This document shows, piece by piece, positions 13,268 to 24,948 of a stretch of 64,000 nucleotides of DNA (within the stretch, counting starts at the first letter, position 1; the number at the start of each line of letters is the position of its first letter). This stretch comes from Hydractinia symbiolongicarpus (taxonomy: Eukaryota > Cnidaria > Hydrozoa > Anthoathecata > Hydractiniidae), in contig NC_079876.1 in the NCBI RefSeq assembly GCF_029227915.1, forward strand, positions 14,198,001 to 14,262,000, read 5' to 3'. The notes under the pieces were generated by a model. It was not told where the DNA came from, did no database searches, and saw only the letters and a program-made list of their open reading frames with translations. The position numbers and the translations under genes are program-made.

Positions 13268-13367
13268 CTAGTCGTTAGCCCTTGGAAAATCCACGAGTTC
13301 GCCTGTCGCAGCTAAGCTACCATTTTGCGTGACAGACAGACAGCCGTATACGGCATTATAATATAGA
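13268..13367 (-). mobile_element. Short Helitron-type non-autonomous element (HINE), 100 bp
   Basis: On the minus strand it starts with TCTATATTATAAT and ends in ACGACTAG, with an imperfect hairpin just before the end. It sits between A and T (5' flank A, 3' flank T). TC start, CTAG (CTRR) end, subterminal hairpin and A/T insertion without duplication are Helitron hallmarks. The same family forms the trimer at 61131-61612. Confidence 0.72.
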
Positions 13368-13683
13368 TGAAATAAATTTCAGAGTAATATATTCATGTTA
13401 ATTCACTAAAGTAAGAAGCAGTGATTTATCTGGTAAGTTCTGGATTTCTTTTAAACTAACCTAAAGTTACAGTTTAACTAAATATCCCTACGGTGGAGAC
13501 GACTGGCACTTCTCTTTAATGACTGTCGAAACAAAAGAATGAATAATTGAATTGTGTATATTCATTATATAATTGATTGTTAATTTGTTTCGTTAAAAAG
13601 GAGGTGAAAATTACGGAACATATTTACCATGAAGTTCTCGTTTTTCAAGAAAACAATAACTTTACTCAGCGCGTTATTAACCA

Positions 13684-13826
13684 ATCATGAAAAAAATATC
13701 AACTTTTTGCACGCTATTTTAATCAGAGAAAAAATATCAACTTTTTGCACGCCATTTTAATCATGAAAAAAATATCAGCTTTTTGCACGCTATTTTAGTC
13801 AAAGACAAAATATCATCTTTTTGCAA
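13684..13826. repeat. 38-bp tandem repeat, about 3.7 copies
   Basis: The block ending in CTTTTTGCACGC recurs with a regular 38-bp period (GCACGC at 13709, 13747 and 13785; a GCAATT variant at 13823). Units differ by a few substitutions. No coding potential. Confidence 0.85.
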
Positions 13827-14079
13827 TTTAGAATGGAAAAATAAGTTAAATTGCACTCGTTTATCGGTGGAAAATGAAAATATAGTATATATTCGTGTAG
13901 ATTGGCCAATCATAGTGCAAAAAAACTCTAACCATAACATGACGCTATTAATTAAATTAGCATTCGACATTCTCGTTTTTTTGGATTTATAGAAAGTACC
14001 TCCACCAATCAGTTTCTTCAAAATTGTATCAAAAGATTGAACGAGAGCTAATATTATCTTCCCAAGATAGTATTATCTT

Positions 14080-14660
14080 TACCGTAAATGATCGATTAAG
14101 CCCCCAGGGGCTTATTTGTCAAAATGGGTTTTGGGGGAGGGGGCTTATTCGGAAGGGGGGTTAAATGGGAGGGGCTTATAAAATTATGCAAAAATCTAGT
14201 GTGCTAAAAACAACGATTTTAATAAAAACAACATATCTTTCTAAAAGTATAATAATAAAAACAAACACTAATCGATCTCAATATAATGGTTGGAAAGAGA
14301 AAAAGGGAGGTCGGACTTGTTGTTCCAGCAAAGTATGTTGCTTTGACAGGGAGCAAGATATTCGGAAATATATTGTTCGACAAGTTAAAAAAAACAAAAA
14401 ACACCTTAACTTTGAATTGGATATTATAACCACGAGTGTTATTAATACCTCAACCTGCGAAATAAATACCATTTAATCAATTGTTTATAGTAGTATTTTC
14501 TCAGTCCCTATCAACTATATTGAAATTACTGTGAATTCGAACAAGCCCCCATGGGGGCTTGTTCGGAAGAGGGCTTATTTGTCAAAACGGGTTTTGGGGA
14601 GGGGCTTATTCGGGAGGGGGGGTTATTCGGGAGTGAGGGCTTAATCGATCATTGACTGTA
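14080..14660. mobile_element. Non-autonomous TIR element with G-rich subterminal repeats
   Basis: The two ends are inverted copies of TACMGTMAATGATCGATTAAG followed by a C-rich run, and both ends carry nested GGGGCTTATTYGG-type blocks. The interior of about 350 bp is AT-rich and non-coding. It resembles the shorter element at 10235-10622 in both termini and subterminal blocks. Confidence 0.72.
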
Positions 14661-14828
14661 TAGTAAGAAACTTTTTTTTTAATTTTAAAAAAGTCAACTA
14701 CATTTCAACTGCGCGATGCAATTGATACCTTGCTGAATTACTCCATGATGAACGACACCACAGAGGTAAAAACACTTACATATCTTACCAGACTAAATTA
14801 GCTGACTTTTTCTTCGCTTAGATTTCAT

Positions 14829-14940
14829 CAACCTCGTCCCCAGGATCTTGTGACCCCTGCGCCGTTATTACGGAGTGGCCAACAATGGTCGCTATCAACT
14901 TCATCATCAAGAAGGCAAAATGCCCTGGGAGCGAGGTTAA
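14829..14940. mobile_element. Short TIR element with ACCTCGTCCCCAGG termini
   Basis: 112-bp unit bounded by CAACCTCGTCCCCAGGA on the left and the inverted form CCCTGGGAGCGAGGTTAA on the right. The same terminus recurs as the complete element at 62229-62322 and as single ends near 15802, 22018, 57988, 62443 and 63160, so it is an abundant short family. No coding capacity. Confidence 0.65.
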
Positions 14941-15862
14941 GAATTCATATAATTTTAGTCTTGTCTCTTTATTTTCTTTGATGAGATATAGAAAGAGAAA
15001 AATTAAATACAGTTCCTTATTGTCATAATTTGTTTATGAATTTAATCCTTCTCTTAAAAAACTGCCGACAACTGGAACAAATTAAGCTATTTAGTAAAAA
15101 TCCTACTGATGAGGAGATTCGCTTAAGTAGGACGTCCACTAAGTAGTACATGTTTCTCCGCTCTTTGAATTCCACAAAGCGTAATGCGTACCGCCTGCTT
15201 AAACCAAACTGACATCAGCAAACCAGAAGCTCAATCATGTTTTAAAAAATTTATTGTGATTTCTAACAGCAGTTTAAGTATTTGAATAAGTACTCAGTGG
15301 CAAATCAATAAGGCCATTTTAAATTCTCTAATCAGGAAAAACGCATTGAAAAAAATTGCATTGATTAATTCTTGTAAATCGACAAATGACTTTGCACCTT
15401 AATTTTTTAATAAACCTTCAAGAATCAGCAATCAGAGTTTGTACTGAATAAACTTTTCATTTCACTTAAACACAAAAACCTTCCTGATTATTTTCTTAAA
15501 ATGCGCTAAGTTGATAGATACACACATCCACATATTTATAAATGATATGGCGTAATACGTAAAGAAACGACCTAGTTATCCTGCGCCTTGTAATCCTGCA
15601 TCTTTAATTTACTGTGAAAACAGCTGCGTGTACCAAAATGAATGTCGACACATTTGGACGTACTTTTGCTTTTTGTTGCGTGAGGGGGTAAAAAATACAA
15701 ATAGAGGTAACATGCGACTGTAAAAAGAAGTCGAGAATATATCATCATCCTGGACCAGAGCTATTATTAACATCCGTTAAAACATCATTAGCGTGGAAGA
15801 GCCCTGGGGACGAGGTTAGCAAATTCTATCAAAAATGCTTTTAATATGCTTACTTATATATG

Positions 15863-15926
15863 CCAACAAAGAAAGACACAGCTAATCTTTTTGATAAACG
15901 AGATTAGCTGTGTCTTTCTTTGTTGG
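15863..15926. repeat. Perfect 25-bp stem hairpin
   Basis: Arms 15863-15887 and 15902-15926 are exact reverse complements, with a 14-nt loop. RNA transcribed from either strand would form a long uninterrupted stem. No element ends or coding sequence were recognised around it. Confidence 0.88.
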
Positions 15927-16569
15927 GCGTTATTTGCAGATCTTACATATCACAAACGTTATTGGATTGAAAAAATAACTATCACCGTCTTCTTAAACGC
16001 CTTCATGAAATCGCAGTATTTTTCTAAATGCTTCTCAGGTTTCTTTGAAGTATTTTTTCTTAATCGCTAAAACGAAACTCGTAAGATGCTATAGCGCAAT
16101 AAGTGAGCTAAATAAAAACGAATCAACGGTAATTATTACTCAAACGCTCAACGTACCCGAAAAGAATTTCAAGTTAATACAAATTCGAGATAGCGAGATT
16201 ATAGCAAGATGAATTTCAAAAATTTTTAGATGTATTTACAGTGGTTTAATAGATCGGAAAAATAATGGATATCAAAAGAAAGTCTGTACGAAGTCTAAAA
16301 CAGGGAACAAGTACAAGCACTAATAAAAACAACATATATAAAAGCAATGTTTTTTCACAAAGTAATTTTTATCTGTTACTTCTTACACCTTTATACGTGT
16401 TTCCTTAGCGGTAAAAGGGTTTTCATTTAATAATGAAATCGCGCGTTTAGCCACATCATTTTTCATTAAGTGGAGAAAAATTATTTAATATTTTCACAGA
16501 GATTTCTAAATTTTGTGTACTCCGCGCTACCACTTTTTCATCGTTCTCAAAATTCAAGATAACGCATCA

Positions 16570-17296
16570 ACTACTATGCTCGTGATCTCGACCTTCCACG
16601 AGACTGGTGAAAAAGGCCGTGATAACGAAAGTTTAAGATAGTGGTAGTCGAGATGAGGAGCGTCGATCGTGAAAAAGGTCGAGATAACGAAAGTTTGTCA
16701 ATATCATGCACACATTAGAAAAATTATTTAAATTTTTAAACCTGGTCAGGGATGGATTAATAATCAGAAGAATCAATCATTTGAAAAAAATTCAAAATGC
16801 CACTTTGCTTTTTAGCAGATATTCTTCCCTTATTTACAATGGAATCTAATCGCTGTTATAAAGAGCGCATGTCGGTGCCGTTGCCGCTAAAAATGGATAA
16901 AGTTCCTAATGTTTTTATGGCAGGATCAACCTCAATTTTAATGGCTTTTCAATGGCTTTATCATACACTTCAATGTCGTCATCGTCATTCTTCCCCTCTT
17001 TGTCGTCTAGGTCTGTTACAGATTGGATAATTTCTTCATCTGTGACCGGGTTATCTGTTTACGCTTTATCCCAGACATAATTTGTAATCAAAGAGAAAAT
17101 TGTAAGCACTCCAAATCTTGCTTTTGAGAAAGTTTGAAATTTTTGAACGTTCAAATGTTTTCGTGATTAAATTGTTTTGTGCGATGAAATTCGAAAAATT
17201 ACAGAAAAGGGCGAGATAACGTGATACTCAAGGGACCGTAAAAATAGGTCGAGATAAGGAAAGTTCGAGATAACGGGTATGCGAGCGCCGACTGGA
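16570..17296 (-). pseudogene. Degraded Tigger/pogo-like DNA transposon with transposase C-terminus
   Basis: The minus strand between about 17065 and 16740 can be read, with one frameshift and one stop, as VTDEEIIQSV, an acidic linker, then LDSIVNKGR and KKQSGILNFFQ. This is the style of the C-terminal tail of CENP-B/jerky/Tigger DDE transposases. Outside it lie repeated GGTCGAGATAACGAAAG-type blocks and, at the right end, GCGAGCGCCGACTG, the complement of a CAGT-beginning terminus typical of pogo/Tigger elements. The catalytic DDE part is missing, so this is a decayed internal-deletion copy. The left boundary is a guess. Confidence 0.5.
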
Positions 17297-19667
17297 TATT
17301 TATTATGTTTATATATTAAAATTATTACAAATACACGTTTTTCTTTTTAATCTTTTAGCCGCAGAAACTAATGTGTGCAAAAAGATAGCCATACAATAGA
17401 CCATAGACCATGTTTTTTTTAATTTTTGCGCGAAAAAAAGTTGGAGAAGGAACCAAAATTTTAGAACGTTTAGAATTTTTGTAACATGTAGCTACACAAT
17501 TTTATCTTAACTTCTTTTTCGAGAAATGTGCAAGAAACTAAAAATATGGGTATCATATAGTAGAGTTTTTCTCGCTAATTTACGCGAAATATAAGCTATA
17601 TTTTTATTTTATACTGAAAAACGAGAGCAGTTTTTCTTATTTTTCAATTCTACAGGGCAAATACTGATATATTTTTCCTGATTGGTTGAGTTTAATCATT
17701 GTTTTCTTGAAAAAACGCTATAACGTTTCCAAAATTTCTCAAATAAACGAACATAAATATTTACGGTTTAATTATTCTTTCGTTTGCATAGTAATTAAAT
17801 TGTCATTAGGGACCCAGTGCTCTCCACCGATGAGAATGTTTGGTTCACCTGCGACTTCAGAGAGATTTAAAAACAAGTTGGAGGAGACTTGCGGTTAATT
17901 CGATTATTCGAAAAAGAAAATTTATCAAGAATTAAATTACACGATCACAGATATTGTCTTGCAAGGAATATTTCAAGACATTCATAAACCATAAAGAAAT
18001 AATCTATCCAGTGCGACAAACTCAATGAAATTTAGGCGTCGAAATTTAGTTTTAAATGGTTGGATGAAGTAAATAGAAAATAGTGAGATGGATTCTAACA
18101 ACAAAATCGACTTTAATATAAGAATGAGGCAAACCACTAAGAGAAGGAGAGCAAAGTAGTAATCATAATAATTAAACTAATAAAAAGTAAAAAAGATTAG
18201 AAAATTTATAAATTAGTATTTATAATATACAAAATATATAGTGCTTAAATAATAAAAGATAAAATATCATATATATAATAATCACTTTTTACCGACCTTT
18301 TTTTAAGGAGATACAAAAATTACGTACATGGCTCAAATTATTGTAATTTTTTTATCCTTTTTTGCTAATAGAAATGTTTTTTTTTTATTATTGCAACATG
18401 AAAACTTTAACACCATCTTTCCCGTAAAAAATATTCATCGTCACTAATGATCATATATCTCCCTAATCTCCAAAAAGCTCAAAAGATTCAAGACAAGGAA
18501 ACGGAGAAATTCACTATTTGCTTAAAAATTGGACGTTCTTTTAAAAAATCGTGAATTTTCGCAGGAGCTTAGCTTAAAAGGACTTGCGAAGGTTGGAAAC
18601 GAGACACAGTGAACGCGGTGAAACCACGTGACTTTAACCATCCATCTTTTGTGAATGAAAATGAAACAAAACACGAAGCAATCGAACATGACGAAAATAA
18701 TTCGAATAAAAATTTTTAACTACACCGTCTTAATATATTAAATTTGTAATCCTATTGCTACCTACAACTATATATTAAAAATTATGTTTACAATCTAAAG
18801 AAAAAATAAAATAAACGTCCGAAGAGTTTTGACATCTATTCTCGTCTCTAAAAAAATAAGAAAGAATCATGCTAACTTCATGTAAAATCCAAATTCATGT
18901 TTGCTTCATTCACGACACGAAAAAAATCATTCTTTTTTATATACGAATTCCAAAATGCTATCGCACCTAATAAAGCTGGTTGTTGTTTTCCGAACGAAAC
19001 AAAATCTTTCATATTTACTTCTTTTTAGCCTAAAAAATAAAGAAAACTGTCAATAGCGAACACACACTTACTCGTATATAGATTTCGCTCGTTTTTATCA
19101 CACATAAAACTATAAAAGTGGTCTGGGAACGAAATTGTATTTTGTTACTTCGTTTTAAACTGTTTCTTAAATATATACTTAATTTTTATGATATATTTAT
19201 TATTTATAATTTTATTAATTATTTTATTTCATATATCAGAACCAAACGTAAATTTATTTTGTTTTACTTTATTTTCATTTACTTCTTACACGGAAATTAA
19301 AAAATATTCCATCCCAACAATATTTTTTTTATATTAATTTTTTTCATTAATTAAGAAAAATAATCAAATACAAAACTATACTTCTTTATATTTTATAAAA
19401 TAAACTTTGTAATCATTTGTTTAAAAAAATTAAACGTCCACAATTTCCTCTATTACTATTAATACTTGGCACGGAAATTAAAAAATATTAACATTCCTAA
19501 CCTAAAACTTTATTGAGAATATGTATCCATTTTTATTATCAAATTAGAATTATTAACTCTTTATTATTATTATAACATTTTTTATCATTTAAGTATTTTA
19601 ATTCCTTTTTATTTTCAAATAAAAACTAATTACAAATTTATTCTTCTTTCTAATTTATTAAATCAAC
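17297..19667. other. AT-rich intergenic stretch
   Basis: No gene, transposon end or tandem array could be supported. Composition is very AT-rich, especially 18170-18300 and 19120-19660. The short open frames here show no family features. Confidence 0.5.
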
Positions 19668-20152
19668 TTAATAACTTACTTCGTATTCTTTTATTTTTCG
19701 TCTTATTATTTCCCGGTTGTGTTCATCTCCAGCATCATCATAAGCTGTGTTTCCATATTTATCTTTGATCGTCACATCAATATTTTCATGACGCAACAAA
19801 ACATCAACACATGAGATGTTACCAAACATTGCAGCAAGATGTAATGGTGTGAAGTTGTTAACATCTCCACGGTTGATGTTTGTTACATCATGTCGACATA
19901 ACATATCTAATATTGTGTGACGATCACGATATGCAGCGAAATGATAACTGTTTTGTTTCACACTATCTTCCGCCCAAACATCACTCCCATATGAGATGAG
20001 TATTTCCACCATTGATGTATTGTCGGTGAAACATACTGTCCGCATCAATGGTGTGTGTTTATATTCATCTCTCATGTGAACGATGTTTGGATGAATGGAT
20101 AGTAATTTTTTCAGTTTCTCGATATCGTTAGATTTAATAATTTCCACGATAT
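19668..20152 (-). CDS. Ankyrin-repeat protein, terminal exon
   Basis: This exon encodes 161 residues up to a stop, preceded by an acceptor-like TATTTTTAG on the minus strand (AG complementary to 20153-20154) and entered in a phase needing one base from an upstream exon. The protein contains about four ankyrin repeats, recognisable as HTPLMRTV, a degenerate repeat with NSYHFAAYRDRH, the classic NFTPLHLAAMFGNISCVDVLL and a final KYGNTAYDDA. Ankyrin repeats mediate protein-protein contacts; nothing identifies the partner or pathway. There is no in-frame ATG near the exon start and no credible upstream exon was found between 20153 and 23850. It is therefore either the last exon of a gene with a distant 5' part or a stranded fragment. 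Confidence 0.6.
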
Positions 20153-21760
20153 CTAAAAATAAAATAATAAATGAATGAATTTATAAATTGATGACATAAG
20201 ATAACGCAAAAATTATGACATCAATTTAAGATGTTTCTTTTTATTGTGAGACTTTAAAACATTACTTGACAATAAAAATAGTGAAAAGAGAATGTTAATA
20301 CATTAAACATTCGCAAATAATTATAAAAACACAAAAATAAATATAAGAATCAAACGAATTTCAACTAATAATAATACTATGACGTCATCATGTTAATGTG
20401 TCCAAACGTTAAACTATTACTGTCTGAAATAATAATATTTTTAAAACTTTAAAATATAAAAAAGAGAATATTAACCCTGTAAGTATTCACATATAATTTA
20501 TTTTAAAGCATGCAATCACACGAAACACAACATTCAGAATGTTAATAATATAATGACGTCATCATGTATAGGATAATTTGCATTTGAAGACAATTTTTAA
20601 AAATAATGTCACTTGTCTGAATTATGCTTACATAAACATTTCACTAGAAATCGATATAATGAGAATGCGTTTTGTTTAACTACAAAGCAGACAGAATAAT
20701 TGTTTTAGGTGTTAAAAACACGATATTTTCAATCAGAATTTATAAAAGTGTTACTTCCACTATAGCATCGATTTTGAAATTATCATAGAAAACTACAATG
20801 GTCAAGCTAGCTACAGAAATAATTTTATCACTAACTTATTATTTCCTCACCTTATACATCTTGTTTCCTTGAGAACTTTTCGTTAAATGAAGATTTTAAC
20901 TCCGTCTGAGTAACATATATTTTTAAAAATAGAAAAATGTATTCAAAATATTCGATTTTCTCTGCATTCATTCCAGACAACCGTGCGAGAGATTTGTTAA
21001 CAAGCGATGGAAAAAAGGCATATTTTAGATCACAAAAATTAAAATGTTTTGATTTAACTAAAATTTAGGTTTCTTAAATTGTTGAATCTACACTTTTGAT
21101 TATTGCATGCCCTGTTTGTAACACCTAACGGATTTAACAACAGAATCTAGCGCTAAACATTTCGAAAAGAATTGCAGTATTTTTAAGGAAAACAACAGCA
21201 CTGGGAAAATGTTGCCTTAAAAGCTTTTTTAAATTTCTGTAAAAATATTTAAATTCACTCACACTCAAGAATGAAATATATTTTTCCAGTTTTTACATAG
21301 TTTGCATAAAAAAATGTTAAAAATTGTCCTAAAAATTGCCTAAATCCGCTGCCCAACGGGACCGAATATGGTTACGTTACCCCCCTAGAACTAGCTTTAT
21401 CTTAAGCGACAGGCGAAACAATGAACGAAGCGATCGTATAAAACTTCAAAAAGTTTCTCTAGGTCTTTCTTAGGACGTTTAAATTTTAGATTTTATTTTA
21501 ACAGCCTTTTTTAGGGACTGTCTTTTTTAATTAGCTGTCGGTTTCACTATACCTTAACACGTCACAGCAGCTCTTTAAAGAAATAAAAATCAATTTAAGA
21601 TCAATTTGCGTAGACGGCAGCTCTCCATAGCGCATAGTTTTTCCAGGAGCGTACATATCGTGTATGCTAAAACATATTTTAATCCATTCAAAAAAAATTA
21701 TATAAAATTTTGCGACTTAGTACAAATCCTCATGAATTCCTATGCCACGATTACACCTAT
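20153..21760. other. Intergenic region with degenerate duplication and two CRE-like palindromes
   Basis: Sequence around 20280-20410 and 20458-20572 looks like an old tandem duplication; both halves contain ATGACGTCATCATGT, which includes the CREB/ATF palindrome TGACGTCA. They lie upstream of the ankyrin exon on its strand. Function is unproven. The rest of the stretch shows nothing recognisable. Confidence 0.4.
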
Positions 21761-21926
21761 TTAGTTAAGTTTATGTTTGAATTCGTTAAGTGATGTAATA
21801 GTTTTCATGTCGTTATCAAGAAATGTATTCCACAATTTAGGTCCTCTGCTAGTTATAGAGAAGTTTGTGATTGTATAATTAATCCTATGTTGAAAAGAAC
21901 TGTTAATTGAAAATCTGGATGGATAT
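21761..21926 (-). pseudogene. LINE reverse transcriptase C-terminal scrap
   Basis: The minus strand reads INYTITNFSITSRGPKLWN, continuing to NEFKHKLN and a stop. RGPKLWN followed by a short linker is the usual ending of L2/CR1-type RT proteins. Only about 55 codons remain; the rest was lost by 5' truncation or decay. It is not the same subfamily as the LINE at 1-2200. Confidence 0.7.
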
Positions 21927-23858
21927 TTATCTGGATGGATATTTTATTTAATCTTAAAATCTACTAAGACAACCAACAGTACTAAGATAACGAAAATAAC
22001 ATTACGTTTCCTCTCTATCAACCTCGTTCCCAGCGCCTGTTGGCTTTTTCTATAACCGGCACGGCGAAACCATTTTCAACTGGGTTTACAACTGGGTTTT
22101 TTTCTTAAATTAGTTTGGTTTATCGAGCCAAGAAGAAAAAAGTAATGACACGAGACAGAACAGAGGATGATGACCCTTTTCTTGACAAATTTAGTGTGTC
22201 AGTCAATCTTGACTAACCTGCCTAGAATACCCGACATGATTTTCGTCAAGTTATTTGTGGGAGTATTATGGCTAGCTAGCTAGCTAGCTATGTTTGGCCC
22301 AGATGAAGAAAGTTCTAGTTACTACACTGTTTGACACTTTCTTAGTCAGGGACAACCTGAAATTAGGGGTTAAATAAAAACATGGTGTTCCCCCTATTGT
22401 GGTAGTATTTGGGGGTAGTGGTTAAAGTAACTAATTTTTATATTCAAAGCATATATTTTGAATGAATGAAATAAACATAGCTAGCTATATTTTTCAGTTT
22501 AATAGAAGATATACATTATTGGTTAAAAATTATGCCCTAGTAAACCCAGGAAACTGTCAAAGTTAGCAGAGCTTGAAGTATGACAGCCATCGTGGACAAT
22601 ACAAAACACACAACGTATTCTGTGTAAGTTGTGTGTTTTGTGTCAACACTACAAAACAAGACAGGCAGGCGAAAAATTGTGAAAATATTGCAATCCCTGC
22701 TTTTCATTCTTTGGTCGAGCATTTGGACATTAAAATAATGTTTTTATTTTGTTTGTTTCCCTTTCCCGGAGACCAATTGTAATATTTGTCGAAACGCTAA
22801 CTTTTATAAGAAAATTGTTTGCGCGATTTTTTAAAAGTTATGTATATTTTAAGTGCAAAATACTACATTTAACTTTTTGTGAAAAGAAATAAAATTGCAC
22901 ACATGCTTTAAAACACAAGTATCAGCTAAACATAACATTTATAAACAAATGGTTTAACATTGCTGTTCGTGATCTTGTGGGTACTATTTTCTTCATTAAG
23001 AGGCTTGGCTATCTCTTGTGTACCCTACTTTCTTCCCAGACCACCATATATGCTGTTAGAGTAGCACAATGTCTGCTTTTGTTTTATTCTGGCAATTTTT
23101 AAGGATTGTTAGTACTACAAATAAACGAAAACAACGCACAGAAGATTTTGTTTAAAATAAAGGAAACCCCCATTTGCTTTCACCATTATATAAATGTATA
23201 AACTTTAAATGTCACAATAAATAACAGAAAATATAAAACTTGTCATATATATAACCTGCACCACATTTTAACCTGCACCAACAGTGAAAAGCGGAAGAAT
23301 CAACTTATAACTCGCAGGTTAAATACTGGAAAATACGGTAGTTTTAATAAAACTGTGTCATTATAATCTCCCTAAAGAATTGCACCCGCCATCTTCAGAA
23401 GACACAGCAAAAAAAATTAAAATTTCGATGTACTTATATATATATATAACTTCCCAAAAAGATTGTAAAAAAATGTATATAATAAATTGATGTAGTTTTG
23501 ATAATAAAATAGTTTTTCTAGATTTATTACAAAATAGTTTTCAAATTGTATCATTTTTAAGCTTTTAAACTCACACATAAAAACTCATCATTGTAGAGTA
23601 CAGTTCTATTGCTGTAGATAGGACAAAAGTTACAAAACATTTATATATAGTAATAGCTGAAAATATATACAAGCATGAAATGAAAGTAGAACACATATAT
23701 AATATAAGCAACAACAAAGCCAAGGTAATAACACATCTCTATATAATATTAATAAGCGTGAACAAAATATATATATACATAGCATAGCTCACAACGTCCA
23801 ATATGTGAAAACATAGAGTCCAAATCCAAAGTAGTAGTAGAAAATAAAATATAATATG
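21927..23858. other. Intergenic region without recognisable gene
   Basis: Contains a TIR-like end (AACCTCGTTCCCAG near 22019), a short AGCT microsatellite (about 22271-22290) and a 14-bp perfect stem hairpin (22601-22614 with 22628-22641). No supported coding sequence. Confidence 0.5.
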
Positions 23859-24948
23859 TCATGCAAGGTGTGATGCCATAAGTCGTTGGGCAGAAAACCG
23901 CTGAGCAAGGGGCATGTGAAGGTAAAGAAACATACTATCAGATTTCCAGTCCCCCAATAAGGATATGACATCCAGAGGAACGCCTGCCTCTAAAGCAAAG
24001 GTGGCCCCCCCCACGGCGAAAGGAGTGGGTACCATATTGGGAGGTAGAACACCCTAACTCTGTCAACACTTTTTTCATAACGGACATGAAAGTCCGATAT
24101 GTCAATATAGTGTTATGTAGCATCGAGGATTTGCGCCAACAAAAGGCTTGAGCATCAGGCAGAACACCTTGAGTGAGAGAAAAAGCATGCAAAATAGCCC
24201 GAACTGGACAAAGAGGAGAAGAAGGAATAGCCACCAGTGGAACAGTAATTGTGCGCTGTCCCAGTTGGATGGTCTTACTCCATCTAACTAGAACGAGAAT
24301 ATGGTCATCATGAAAAGTAAAATCAGACCGAACTAGTTGTTTGAGGGGATTAAATATCGTAGAAGATGCCGGCAATAAATGTGACTTACGGAACAGACCA
24401 AAAAATGAAACTAAACAAACAGCCCAAAATGAAGCATGAAAGCTACAATTTAGGTTAAGGCGAGAACGAATACCAAAAAGAAGAGCAGTGGTAATAGGAA
24501 GACGTGGCTTGGCCGGAACACCAAGCATACGCTTCATACCTTTTAAAACTGTGGATAGTGTCCAATTGTTGGTTAGAGGATTAGCATATCCCATCTCAAG
24601 ATGTAGAAGGCCAACAAAATTTAGATACATACAAACTGATTGTGGTAGTAAAAACCTAGCCAGATGGGCAATATATAGGCATAAAAAATCTGTGGAGGCA
24701 GGCACAAGTGGCGAAGACATCTGGCTACAAAAACATTCATAAGCCTTGCGATGCGTGTGATAGCTCTTTTTTGTATTCTCAGCATAGGTGGCCTGCCGAA
24801 AAAGGACAACATCGTGCACCAACTCCGAAACGAAGGGGGGCAACTCTAGAGGAAGGAGAATACAAAAATTAGCTATCACAGATGGTATACTTACCAATGA
24901 GAAAATAATAAGAATAGGCAGACATATGATTGATGGCAACCATATCAC
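23859..24948 (-). pseudogene. Tyrosine recombinase of the DIRS-like element, one frameshift
   Basis: The integrase-like enzyme would insert the circular DNA intermediate without a DDE integrase. The N-terminal part has a SAM-like core-binding region (TYAENTKKSYHTHRKAYECF) and the catalytic half shows the first Arg in FFGLFRKSHL and the HSFRRGG box (His-x-x-Arg). Right after it, a run of eight G (complement of 24005-24012) shifts the frame. In the neighbouring frame the expected end continues as ALEAGVPLDVISLLGDWKS, then SDSMFLYLHMP with the presumed nucleophilic Tyr, to a stop at 23859. A seven-G run would keep the frame open, so this is either a real inactivating insertion or a homopolymer error. 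It overlaps the RT frame by 80 bp in another register. Confidence 0.82.

Noticed and set aside
16797-17030. Plus-strand open frame of 77 codons
   Set aside because: Lies opposite a recognisable decayed transposase tail on the minus strand.
20280-20572. Twin TGACGTCA palindromes as a defined promoter
   Set aside because: They sit in a degenerate duplication far from any supported start; kept only as a remark.
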